In this document: piece by piece, positions 15,070-22,425 of the stretch
How positions within the stretch are numbered: position 1 is the stretch's first letter
How the letters are laid out: the number at the start of each line of letters is the position of its first letter
Origin: Planctomycetota bacterium
GTDB taxonomy: Bacteria; Planctomycetota; UBA1135; GCA-002686595
Direction of reading: 5' to 3'
Length of the DNA: 34,902 nucleotides
Assembly (NCBI GenBank): GCA_029259595.1
Contig: JAJDEW010000134.1
Location: 1-34,902, forward strand
Program-made: the position numbers and the translations under genes
Notes under the pieces: generated by a model
Database searches by the model: none
What the model saw: the letters and a program-made list of their open reading frames with translations, nothing else
Told to the model about the DNA's origin: nothing

Positions 15070-16035
15070 ATGGACTGGATCGAGGCGCGCAGAAAGCTGC
15101 TGCAGCTGGCGAAGGGATCTCGGCCGTTGCTCGGAGACGAGCGGACCGGGACCGGGGGAGGACTCGTCCCAGCGGGAAGCGAGCGAGCGTCCTTTCTGCT
15201 CCCCGACGAGAAGCCCGGCGTCTCGCTCTGCGTCGGCAGCGGCAAGGGTGGCACGGGCAAGTCGGTCGTCACCGCCTCGCTCGCGAAGCTCTGCTCGCTC
15301 CGCGGACGCACCCTGATCGTCGACGCGGACCTCGGGGTCGGGAATGCGCACATCCTCCAGGACGTGGCGCCCTCGACGACCTTCGTCGACGTCATCGAAG
15401 GCCGCAAGAGCGTGCAGGAGGTGGTCTGTGCGTGCACCGACGAGCTCGACCTCCTGGCCGCCGGCTCCGGCGTCCCGCGCATGGCGGACCTCTCCGGCTA
15501 CGAGCTGCACCTGATCGCCGCCGGTCTCGAGCGGATCGACTCGTCCTATGCCTACGTCGTGATCGACTCGGCCGCGGGCATCTCGCGTCAGACGATCGCC
15601 TTCGCGCAGGTGGCCGACTGTGTGCTCATCGTGACGACACCGGACCTGACGGCGATGACGGACGCCTATGCCTTCCTGAAGGTGCTCGTGACACGGCGTC
15701 CGGGTGTACGACCGCTCTTGCTCGTGAACCGCGCGTCCGGCGAGGACGAGGCCTTCGAGGTCAGCCAGCGCATCGCGCGGGTCTCCGAGCGCTTCCTGGA
15801 CCGCGCGCCGCGCATGATCGGCTGGGTGCCGGAAGATCCGGTCGTGACGCAGTGTTCGAACCGGCGGGGTCCCGTGGTCGAGCTCGAGCCGCATGCGCCG
15901 TTCTCGTTCGCGCTGCGGCGCGTGGCCGCGGCGGTCCTGGACGAGCTGCGCCTGCAAGAACCGACCGGAGTCGGCCGCATGCTCTCGAAAGAGCTCGCGT
16001 TCGCGAGCGAAAACTCGTCGCGACGCGATCGGTAA
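15070..16035 (+). CDS. MinD/ParA-family ATPase, FlhG-like
   Basis: The protein has 321 residues. It has a deviant Walker A SGKGGTGKS (57-65), the Asp-rich DADLGVGNAHILQ (from 85) and VVIDSAAGISRQTIAF, the switch region of MinD/FlhG ATPases. These form ATP-dependent dimers that place cell structures such as flagella or the chromosome. The DADLGxxN sequence favours the FlhG/YlxH branch. The N-terminus (MDWIEARRKLLQLAKGSRPL) lacks the DQAxxLR motif with which FlhG activates FlhF, and no flagellar gene is nearby, so a different partner is likely. ATG 15070 is chosen; an upstream in-frame extension to 14938 looks non-coding. Confidence 0.85.
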   Translation: MDWIEARRKLLQLAKGSRPLLGDERTGTGGGLVPAGSERASFLLPDEKPGVSLCVGSGKGGTGKSVVTASLAKLCSLRGRTLIVDADLGVGNAHILQDVAPSTTFVDVIEGRKSVQEVVCACTDELDLLAAGSGVPRMADLSGYELHLIAAGLERIDSSYAYVVIDSAAGISRQTIAFAQVADCVLIVTTPDLTAMTDAYAFLKVLVTRRPGVRPLLLVNRASGEDEAFEVSQRIARVSERFLDRAPRMIGWVPEDPVVTQCSNRRGPVVELEPHAPFSFALRRVAAAVLDELRLQEPTGVGRMLSKELAFASENSSRRDR

Positions 16036-16063
16036 CCACGGCGCGCCTGAGACGGTCTCCAGG

Positions 16064-16090
16064 AGCCCGATGAACAAGTCATCCGGCGCC
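16064..16090. repeat. Solo end of the 157-nt palindromic element
   Basis: The 27 bases from agcccgatga match the reverse complement of the right end of the copy at 18621-18777 at all but about three positions (positions 5, 12 and the last), continuing through the shared GTCATCCGGCGC. Only one arm is present, inverted relative to the full copies. It ends 19 bases before the ATG of the ComEA-like gene. Confidence 0.7.
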
Positions 16091-16109
16091 TGAACGAGAC
16101 TCCTTGCGC

Positions 16110-16532
16110 ATGAAGCCGACCGAAGGGACGAACGAGTCGCGCGACGACGGCGAGCGCCCCGACGAGCGCGCTGTCCGGCGCGTGGGGGTGCCCGGCTGGG
16201 TGCAGACCCTGCTCGTCTTCCTGCTCGGCAGCACCATGCTCGACATGCTGCGGATGCGGCGGGACGTCGCCCGCGTCCCGCCGGGGCTCTTGGAGCGCTA
16301 CACGCCCGAAGCGGATCCTCGTCGGATGAGCGCGTGCGAGCTGCGACGCATCCCCGGTGTGGGCATCGGTCGGGCGCGCTCGATCGTTCGGAACCGGCGC
16401 GGGGCGCGCGCTGCGGACGCGAACTTCGTCTGGGAGGACCTGCCGGGAATCGGCGCGACGACGGCGCGTTCCATCCGGGCCTGGGAGCGGGACACGGGCG
16501 GCGCGGACCCCCTGACGGGTCGGCCTCCGTGA
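16110..16532 (+). CDS. ComEA-like helix-hairpin-helix membrane protein
   Basis: The protein has 140 residues. One membrane segment (about residues 28-47) follows a charged N-terminus, with no cleavable signal. Two helix-hairpin-helix motifs follow: ELRRIPGVGIGRARSIV and EDLPGIGATTARSIRAW. This is the layout of ComEA, which binds incoming double-stranded DNA at the membrane during natural transformation. HhH pairs of this type also occur in proteins of other function, so a DNA uptake role is an inference. ATG 16110 is chosen over the TTG two codons before. Its upstream region carries a solo end of the palindromic repeat. Confidence 0.8.
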   Translation: MKPTEGTNESRDDGERPDERAVRRVGVPGWVQTLLVFLLGSTMLDMLRMRRDVARVPPGLLERYTPEADPRRMSACELRRIPGVGIGRARSIVRNRRGARAADANFVWEDLPGIGATTARSIRAWERDTGGADPLTGRPP

Positions 16533-16569
16533 CGGGACGCAGGTTCGGACGTACACTTCGGCGACCGGG

Positions 16570-17571
16570 ATGCAATCGATCGACGGAACGACCACGGCGC
16601 GGGAACAGGAACCCGACGAACGCGAGAGCGCATCGCAGGAAGGCCGGCGGGGCAGCCGCTCCCGTGGCGGCGGTCCACACCCGGGTGCCGAGGCGCGCTC
16701 CCGACTCGAGCTGGCGCTCGATGCCGAGCTGGATGCGTTGCTCGGAGCCGCGTTGGCCGAGGACGTCGGCAGCGGGGACGTGACGTCGACGGCGAGCTTG
16801 CCCGCGACGCTCGTCGCGCGCGGGCGACTGCATGCCAAGGCGGCCGGGGTCGCGAGCGGGCTGACCCTCTTCGCGCGCGTCTTCTCGCTGCTCGATCCCG
16901 CGGCCCGGGTCACGTCCTCGAGCGTGGACGGTGACGCCTTCGAGTCAGGCGACACGCTGCTCGTCGTCGAAGCGTCGGCGCGCGCGCTCGTCACCGGCGA
17001 ACGCACCGCCCTGAACCTCGTTCAGCGCTTGTCCGGAATCGCGACGTTGACGAACGCGTACGTGCGACGCGCCGCTCCGGTGCAAATCCTCGACACGCGC
17101 AAGACAACACCCGGCCTGCGACGGCTCGAGAAGTACGCGGTACGCTGCGGCGGCGGCGTGAACCACCGCTTTGGCTTGTTCGATCAGGCCATGCTCAAGA
17201 ACAACCACGTCGACCTGACCGGACGTTCGCTGGCAGACGTGATCGCCGACCTGCGCGCCGCGCAGGGGCCGGACTTCGTGATCACGGCGGAGGCGCGTGA
17301 CGAGGCGGAGGCGGAGGCCGCGATCGACGGAGGGGCGGACGTCGTGCTGCTCGACAACATGAGCCCGGAACGGCTCGGCGAGCTCGGCCCCGTCCTGCGC
17401 CGGCGCGCGCAGACCGCCGGTCGAACGGTCGTGCTCGAGGCCTCCGGTGGCATCACGCTGGAGTCGGTCGCGGCCTTCGCGGCGAGCGGGGTGGATCGGA
17501 TCAGCGTGGGCGCGCTGACGCATTCGGCGCCGGCCCTCGACCTCGCGTTCGCGGTGGAGCGGCTCGCGTGA
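16570..17571 (+). CDS. nadC: Nicotinate-nucleotide pyrophosphorylase (carboxylating)
   Basis: The protein has 333 residues. It converts quinolinate and PRPP to nicotinate mononucleotide in de novo NAD synthesis. The core signature DTRKTTPGLRRLEKYAV followed by CGGGVNHRFGLFDQAMLKNNH is unmistakable, and VLLDNMSPE and EASGGI are also conserved. The start of the conserved fold (LLGAALAEDVGSGDVTS) comes only at residue about 57, so there is a hydrophilic N-terminal extension of some 45 residues rich in Arg, Glu and Gly. No alternative in-frame start is evident within it. nadA and nadB are absent. The stop overlaps the next GTG start (GTGA). Confidence 0.95.
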   Translation: MQSIDGTTTAREQEPDERESASQEGRRGSRSRGGGPHPGAEARSRLELALDAELDALLGAALAEDVGSGDVTSTASLPATLVARGRLHAKAAGVASGLTLFARVFSLLDPAARVTSSSVDGDAFESGDTLLVVEASARALVTGERTALNLVQRLSGIATLTNAYVRRAAPVQILDTRKTTPGLRRLEKYAVRCGGGVNHRFGLFDQAMLKNNHVDLTGRSLADVIADLRAAQGPDFVITAEARDEAEAEAAIDGGADVVLLDNMSPERLGELGPVLRRRAQTAGRTVVLEASGGITLESVAAFAASGVDRISVGALTHSAPALDLAFAVERLA

Positions 17572-18035
17572 GCCCGGCCTTCGACCCGCACTACGAGGTC
17601 GCGCTCGACCTGCCCGCCGTGCATCGCGGCGTGCGCGTGGCACGCAACGTGATCCGCCACTTCGCGCGACTGTGGGGAATGAAGGACGTCGACGTCGACT
17701 CCGTCGTCCTGGTCGTGTCGGAGCTCCTGGCCAACACGATCGATCACGGCGGTGGGGGCGCGGCGATGGAGGAGTCCGAGCTCGAGGACGACGTGCGCAT
17801 GCGCCTGACCTTCACGATTCGCTCGGAAGTCTGGAGCGTCTCCGTCGTGGACCGTGGCGGCGGGGACCCCGAGGACGTGCGCAAGTTCCTCGAGGACACC
17901 GGACTGCCCGATCTCGAGGACGAGCGCGGGCGGGGCTTCTTCATGATGCGCGAGATGGTCGACCGGATGGCCGTGTGCCGCAGCGCGGACGGGCTCGGGC
18001 TCGAGATCACGGCCGAGAAAGCCTTCAGCGTTTGA
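17568..18035 (+). CDS. RsbW-like ATP-binding protein (anti-sigma kinase family)
   Basis: The protein has 155 residues, the size of a single HATPase_c_2 domain. The N box is SELLANTIDHG, the G1 box VVDRGGGDPED, and the G2 box ERGRGFFMMREMVD, as in RsbW/SpoIIAB serine kinases that hold sigma factors and phosphorylate anti-anti-sigma (STAS) proteins. No sigma factor or STAS gene lies beside it, so its targets are elsewhere. The GTG start overlaps the nadC stop and its own TGA overlaps the next TTG. The pairing with nadC may be positional only. Confidence 0.88.
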   Translation: MSPAFDPHYEVALDLPAVHRGVRVARNVIRHFARLWGMKDVDVDSVVLVVSELLANTIDHGGGGAAMEESELEDDVRMRLTFTIRSEVWSVSVVDRGGGDPEDVRKFLEDTGLPDLEDERGRGFFMMREMVDRMAVCRSADGLGLEITAEKAFSV

Positions 18036-18568
18036 GCTCCAAGACCCCACTGGGCTTCGTGCGCTCGCTCGGTGCGCGCCTCGCGAGTGCTCCGCGTCTC
18101 GCTCCATGGGGCGGCGCGCTGCTTTGGATCGGCTTCATCTGGCGCATGAGCTCGCGGCCGTTCACGCCGGGAGGCTCGAACTTCCTCGTCATCACGGTCG
18201 CGAACCTCGCGCACGCTCCGCTCTTCGGGCTGCTCGCGCTGCTCGTCTTGGCCGGACTCGTGTCCCGCCGGCCCCGCACGGACGCCGGCAGCGGTCTACC
18301 GCCGATCGCGCCCTCGCAGGCCGGACTCGCCTGGCTCGTCGCGGTGGTGTACGGCTGTGTGGACGAGTGGCATCAAGGGCGTACGCCCGGGCGCGACAGT
18401 TCGCTCGGTGACGTCGTGACCGACGCGGTGGGGGCGGGTTGTGTGATCTGGATCGCGTGCTATGTCGCCGGCACGGCGGCCAGCGAAACCGGCCTCCTGC
18501 GGCGGCTCGTCGGCGGGGCCTTGCTGTGCTTCCTGGCGGCGCTCGCGGCCGGCATCGGCGTGGGCTGA
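18032..18568 (+). CDS. VanZ-like membrane protein
   Basis: The protein has 178 residues with about four membrane segments. The family pattern is present: WIGFIWRMSSRP, then NLAHAPLFGLLALL, then DEWHQGRTPGRDSSLGDVVTDAVGA, matching the SDK…H…DExHQ…pgR…sxxD layout of VanZ proteins. The biochemical role of these is poorly known; VanZ itself raises teicoplanin tolerance. The start is TTG 18032, overlapping the upstream stop as TTGA; no other start lies close. It is followed by a 157-nt palindromic element. Confidence 0.85.
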   Translation: MSSKTPLGFVRSLGARLASAPRLAPWGGALLWIGFIWRMSSRPFTPGGSNFLVITVANLAHAPLFGLLALLVLAGLVSRRPRTDAGSGLPPIAPSQAGLAWLVAVVYGCVDEWHQGRTPGRDSSLGDVVTDAVGAGCVIWIACYVAGTAASETGLLRRLVGGALLCFLAALAAGIGVG

Positions 18569-18620
18569 CCGCGAAGACGGCTCGACGGGCCGGGTCACAT
18601 GCCGTATCCCCGTGGCTAGC

Positions 18621-18777
18621 AGCCTGATGAAGAAGTGCTTCGGATGCGATGCATGTGACCGGGAGGCCCGGCAGGTGCGCGAGAACGCAGGCGAATCGGT
18701 AGATTCGGCGAGGATCTCGTGTGCCGGCCGGGCTTTCCGGACGCATGCAGCGCGCCGGATGACTTCTTCATCAGGCT
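18621..18777. repeat. 157-nt palindromic element, full copy A
   Basis: The ends AGCCTGATGA and TCATCAGGCT are perfect inverted repeats, and pairing extends inward across almost the whole element to an apex GAATC-ggta-GATTC (18693-18706). With the flanking TAGC/GCTA the outer perfect stem is 20 bp (18617-18636 with 18762-18781). In the next 60 positions about three quarters match, and most differences leave G-T type pairs on the plus strand. It fills the gap between the VanZ-like and ABM-domain genes and carries no credible gene. Confidence 0.9.
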
Positions 18778-18845
18778 GCTAGGCTGGGGTGCCGGTCGAC
18801 CGGTGCCCGCTTGCGTCCCGTTTCCCGCCTTCACGAGGAGCTCCC

Positions 18846-19151
18846 ATGTCCGAACCCCGCCTCGCCCTGTTCGTCCGCCTCCACGCCAAGCCCGGCAAGG
18901 AGGACGAGGTCGCGAGCTTCTTGAGCGGAGCGCTCGAGCTCGTGCGCGCGGAAACCGGCACGCGCAGTTGGTATGCCCTGCGCTTCGATGAAGCGACCTT
19001 CGGGATCTTCGACACCTTCGCCGACGAGAAGGGTCGCCAGGCGCACCTGACCGGCGCGGTCGCGGACGCCTTGATGCAGAAGGCGCCGGAGCTCTTTCGT
19101 GAGGCGCCCGTGATCGAGGAATTGGATCTGCTCGCCGTCAAGCCGGGCTGA
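18846..19151 (+). CDS. ABM-domain (antibiotic biosynthesis monooxygenase-like) protein
   Basis: The protein has 101 residues, one ABM/dimeric alpha-beta barrel domain. The start LALFVRLHAKPGKEDEVASFL and the strand pair SWYALRFDEATFGIFDTFAD followed by HLTGAVADAL are typical. Such proteins form dimers; some oxidise quinones or degrade haem, many have no known activity. GAGGAG lies 6 bases before ATG 18846, one of the best ribosome binding sites in the window. It is probably a small stand-alone gene just after palindromic copy A. Confidence 0.88.
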   Translation: MSEPRLALFVRLHAKPGKEDEVASFLSGALELVRAETGTRSWYALRFDEATFGIFDTFADEKGRQAHLTGAVADALMQKAPELFREAPVIEELDLLAVKPG

Positions 19152-19280
19152 GCGGACGCCCGGGGGGGCGTGCGGAGCCAGGTCTCGACCCGAGTTGGAC
19201 CGAACGGTCCCGCGATCTCGAGCTGGAAGCGGGCTAGAATCGGGCCCCGCCCGTTCCGAGTCCTTCGACCCCCGCGCTCC

Positions 19281-20717
19281 GTGACCTCTTCCGACGACAA
19301 CTACACGTCCCCGCTCTCCACCCGCTACTCGAGCGCCGAGATGCGCTACCTTTTCTCGCCCGAGAAGAAGTTCCGGACCTGGAGGCGCCTGTGGGTGGCG
19401 CTCGCGCGAAGCGAGCAGGAACTGGGACTCGCGATCACCGACGCTCAGCTGGCCGAACTCGAGGCACACGTCGAGGACGTCGACCTGAACGTGGCGGCTG
19501 CCTACGAGCGCGAGCTCCGTCACGACGTCATGGCGCACGTGCACGCCTACGGCGATCAATGCCCCGAGGCGCGCGGCATCCTGCATCTCGGCGCGACCTC
19601 GTGCTACGTGACGGACAACAGCGAGCTGATCGTGATGCGCGATGCGTTGCGCCTCGTGCGTCGTCAAGTGGTCAGCGTCATCCGCAACCTGCGGGACTTC
19701 GCCGAGACCTGGCGTTCGCTGCCGGTCCTGGGTTTGACGCACTATCAGCCGGCGCAGGCCACGACCCTCGGCAAGCGCGCCTGCTTGTGGCTGCAGGATC
19801 TGGTCTTCAACCTGGTCGACCTCGATCACGCCGAGGAGCAGATACGCTTCCGCGGCGTGAAGGGGACGACGGGCAGCCAGACGTCGTTCCTGGGACTGTT
19901 CGGCGGCGACCACGGAAAGGTCCGCGAGCTCGACCGGCGCGTGACGGAGCGCATGGAGTTCGAGCGCTCCTTCGCCGTCACCGGCCAGACGTATCCACGC
20001 CAGCTCGACTTCCGCGTGTGCCAGGTGCTCTCGGGCATCGCGCAGTCGGCCGCCAAGTTCGCCGTCGACCTGCGGCTCAGCGCCGGACGGCGTGAGCTCG
20101 AGGAACCCTTCGAAGACAAGCAGATCGGTTCATCGGCCATGCCATGGAAGCGCAACCCCATGCGTTGCGAACGGATCGGAGCGCTCGCGCGGCACGTGAT
20201 CGTGGCGCTCGACAACACGGCGCACACCGCGGCGAACCAGTGGTTCGAGCGCACGCTCGACGACTCCGCCAATCGCCGCTTGGCCGTGGCCGAGATGTTT
20301 CTCGCTACGGACGCGATCCTGCAGCTCTATCTCAACGTCTCGAAGGGCATCGTCGTGCACGCGCCCGTCGTGCGCCGTCACCTCGAGGAAGAGCTGCCCT
20401 TTCTCGCTTCCGAGACGTTGATGCTGGAGGCGGTCCAGGCCGGGGCGGACCGCCAGGACGCGCACGAACGGATTCGGCTCTTGTCACGCCAGGCCTCGGA
20501 GACGATCCATGCAGGCCTGCCGAACCCCCTGCGGGCGCTCTTGGCCGAGGACGAGCTCTTCGCGCCGCTCGCTTCGCGCTGGGACGAGATCCTCGATCCG
20601 GCGCGCTTCGTGGGACGCGCCCCCGAGCAGGTGAGCGAGTTTCTGGCGGAGGAGGTCGACCCGCTGCTCGCGCGTCATTCCGGGCTGCAGGCCGCGACAG
20701 GCGACGTCCGCGTCTGA
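19281..20717 (+). CDS. purB: Adenylosuccinate lyase
   Basis: The protein has 478 residues. It cleaves SAICAR to AICAR and adenylosuccinate to AMP plus fumarate in purine synthesis. Signatures are THYQPAQATTLGKRACLW, GVKGTTGSQTSF, TGQTYPRQLD and the fumarase/lyase signature GSSAMPWKRNPMRCE. The arrangement resembles the longer, eukaryote-like PurB branch. The GTG at 19281 gives MTSSDDNYTSPLSTRYSS, the normal start of that branch; the upstream frame is not conserved-looking. A Trp replaces the usual Tyr in SSAMPYKRNP. It has no purine genes beside it. Confidence 0.95.
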   Translation: MTSSDDNYTSPLSTRYSSAEMRYLFSPEKKFRTWRRLWVALARSEQELGLAITDAQLAELEAHVEDVDLNVAAAYERELRHDVMAHVHAYGDQCPEARGILHLGATSCYVTDNSELIVMRDALRLVRRQVVSVIRNLRDFAETWRSLPVLGLTHYQPAQATTLGKRACLWLQDLVFNLVDLDHAEEQIRFRGVKGTTGSQTSFLGLFGGDHGKVRELDRRVTERMEFERSFAVTGQTYPRQLDFRVCQVLSGIAQSAAKFAVDLRLSAGRRELEEPFEDKQIGSSAMPWKRNPMRCERIGALARHVIVALDNTAHTAANQWFERTLDDSANRRLAVAEMFLATDAILQLYLNVSKGIVVHAPVVRRHLEEELPFLASETLMLEAVQAGADRQDAHERIRLLSRQASETIHAGLPNPLRALLAEDELFAPLASRWDEILDPARFVGRAPEQVSEFLAEEVDPLLARHSGLQAATGDVRV

Positions 20718-21157
20718 GCCGTGCGAACCCGCTCGCGCGCCTGCGGTGGCCCCGCGCGCCCCAGGATCCGTGCTCCGTTGCCAGGGCGTCGGCATCCGCT
20801 GGGGTGAGGCCACGGGAAGCGTCGACGAATCCGTGGATGCGGCGCGGCCATCGGCCACGCCGCGCAGTGGAGGAGGTCGTCATGAAGGGGAAGGACTGTT
20901 TCGACGGACTTCGGAGCGCGGACCGACCATGAAGACCTTTCCGACTTCGGACTTCGGTCCGGGGGGGCTGCGGGTCGATCATCGGTCAGGCGCGCGGCCG
21001 TCGAATTCGTCGTTTCGGTTGGACGTGCGTTCCCCCTTCCCGATGGGGTATGTTTCCTCTCGGTGGTCGACTGCGACCCCGCTCTTCCCTCTTCCCTCCT
21101 GCAACGACGGAGCCGCCCCGCTCTCCGCATCGTTCTCCGTATCGAGGTCCCCCGGTC
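20718..21157. other. 440-bp gap after purB with a diverged repeat copy
   Basis: No gene is supported. The first part (20755-20910) holds a diverged palindromic element. The remainder to 21157 has no strong hairpin. It should contain the promoter of the TIM-barrel gene at 21158; TATGTTTCCT around 21048-21058 is the least GC-rich stretch, but no clear -35 goes with it. Confidence 0.4.
20755..20910. repeat. Diverged copy of the palindromic element (copy C)
   Basis: The apex GAATCC-GT-GGATGC begins at 20827. Measured from there, GTGCTCC on the left (20770) and TCGACGGACT on the right (20901-20910) fall within one base of the same offsets as in copies A and B. The inner segment CATCCGCT…GGGG also matches copy B. 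The left tip is not recognisable, so the boundary at 20755 is inferred from the expected length. Confidence 0.55.
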
Positions 21158-22084
21158 GTGGCCACTCCTGGCATTCCGAACGAGTACACCCTGTCGACGA
21201 CCTGTTTCGGCAACCGACTCGCGAGCATCCAAGACCAGATCTTCGCGGCTGTCGGTATGGGATTTCGTCGTCTCGAGCTCGGCTTGACCGAGACGCCGCC
21301 GTCGATGGACGGCCTCGACGACTCGTGTCGCGAGACCGGCGTCACGATTCCTTCGCTGGTGGCGGGGTGTCGCGACCCGCTGAACGGAAAGATGGCGGTC
21401 GAGCGTCTGGGCAGCCTCGATGAAGACGAGTGCGACCGTGCGCTGAACTCGGTGCGGCGCCACGTCCGGCTCGCGCGCACGTGGGGCTGCCGCACCGTCG
21501 TCGTGCGCGGCAGCAAGATCGAGGACCTCGCGCTGCGGGCCGAGGCCAAGATGATCGAAGCGCGCACGTTGACGTGCAGCGAGGACAACTGGCCCGAGCT
21601 CGCTGACGACGTTCAAGACTTCGTACACCGTGCACAGGCCAGTTCGCAGCGTCAGATCGAACAATACTGTCGTTCGCTGCACGCGCTCATGAAGGAGGAC
21701 GCCGACGTCTTCTTCGCCGTCGAGCCGGGGCGCGACATCGACGATCTCCTGGGCTACGAGGCCGTCGGTTGGGTCCTCGATGACCTGCCTGCCGAACGGC
21801 TCGGGTACTGGCACGACGTCGGTCGCATCCACATGCGCGAGCAGATGTCGCTGCCGCCGCAAGGCAAGTGGCTCGAGTCCTTCGGGTCGCGCATGGTCGG
21901 CATCCACCTGCAGGATGCGGCCCAGGACGAAACCGAGATGCCGCTCGGCCTCGGCGAGGTCGATTTCAAGCTCGTCGCCGAGTTCACGCCGAAGTCCGCG
22001 GAACGCGTGTTGGACATCGCGCCGCGCCACGGTCGGGCCGAGATTCTCTCGAGCGTCCAGTTCCTGCGCGACCACGGCTTCTGA
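21158..22084 (+). CDS. Sugar phosphate isomerase/epimerase-like TIM-barrel protein
   Basis: The protein has 308 residues from GTG 21158 (MATPGIPNEYTLSTTCFG). The opening LSTTCFGNRLASIQDQIFAAVGMGFRRLELG is typical of the xylose-isomerase-like TIM-barrel family (AP endonuclease 2 superfamily). Metal-ligand-type positions are suggested by FFAVEPGRDIDDLL (Glu), WHDVGRIHMRE (His/Asp) and GIHLQDA (His/Asp). The substrate is not predictable; members act on sugars, inositols or related small molecules. It appears to be a single gene. Confidence 0.82.
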   Translation: MATPGIPNEYTLSTTCFGNRLASIQDQIFAAVGMGFRRLELGLTETPPSMDGLDDSCRETGVTIPSLVAGCRDPLNGKMAVERLGSLDEDECDRALNSVRRHVRLARTWGCRTVVVRGSKIEDLALRAEAKMIEARTLTCSEDNWPELADDVQDFVHRAQASSQRQIEQYCRSLHALMKEDADVFFAVEPGRDIDDLLGYEAVGWVLDDLPAERLGYWHDVGRIHMREQMSLPPQGKWLESFGSRMVGIHLQDAAQDETEMPLGLGEVDFKLVAEFTPKSAERVLDIAPRHGRAEILSSVQFLRDHGF

Positions 22085-22425
22085 GGAGCCCGGCTCGCCG
22101 GGGGCCCGCGCTCTCGCCCTTCTCCCACGCGGGCGCCGCCTACCAAGGTGCATTGTCTCCCTGGGGGCCGGCGGAAGGGCGCTGGGGGTGGCCGGAAGGC
22201 CTGGCCGCAGGCTGATCCGCAGACGTGCGCAGCGCGCAGAAGGACGCCTTCCCGGGTGACGCCCTCTCGGACGGCACGCGAGCGCCCGGAATCCGGAGCC
22301 CGTTGCATGCTGGCCACCCGGTGCGGGCCCCCATTCGTTGCACTCGGCACGCGGGAGACTAGGATGCTGCCGCCCGCCACCTCCGCCGATCCCTGGCGCG
22401 AGCGGGCCCGACCGGCAGAGCCACC
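22085..22425. other. 341-bp gap before the DHH gene
   Basis: No gene is supported here. A short hairpin lies at 22089-22102, and the segment 22140-22320 is G/C-rich with several small inverted repeats, but none matches a riboswitch core that I know. A promoter for the DHH-ThiD pair should lie here; I could not single one out. Confidence 0.35.
22089..22102 (+). terminator. Short hairpin after the TIM-barrel gene
   Basis: CCCGG-CTCG-CCGGG starts 4 bases after the stop codon. The stem is only 5-6 bp and lacks a T tract, so its role is uncertain. Confidence 0.25.

Noticed and set aside
22140..22330. Cobalamin-type riboswitch before the DHH gene
   Set aside because: A few short blocks look similar, but the B12 box core is not present and the downstream genes have no cobalamin link.
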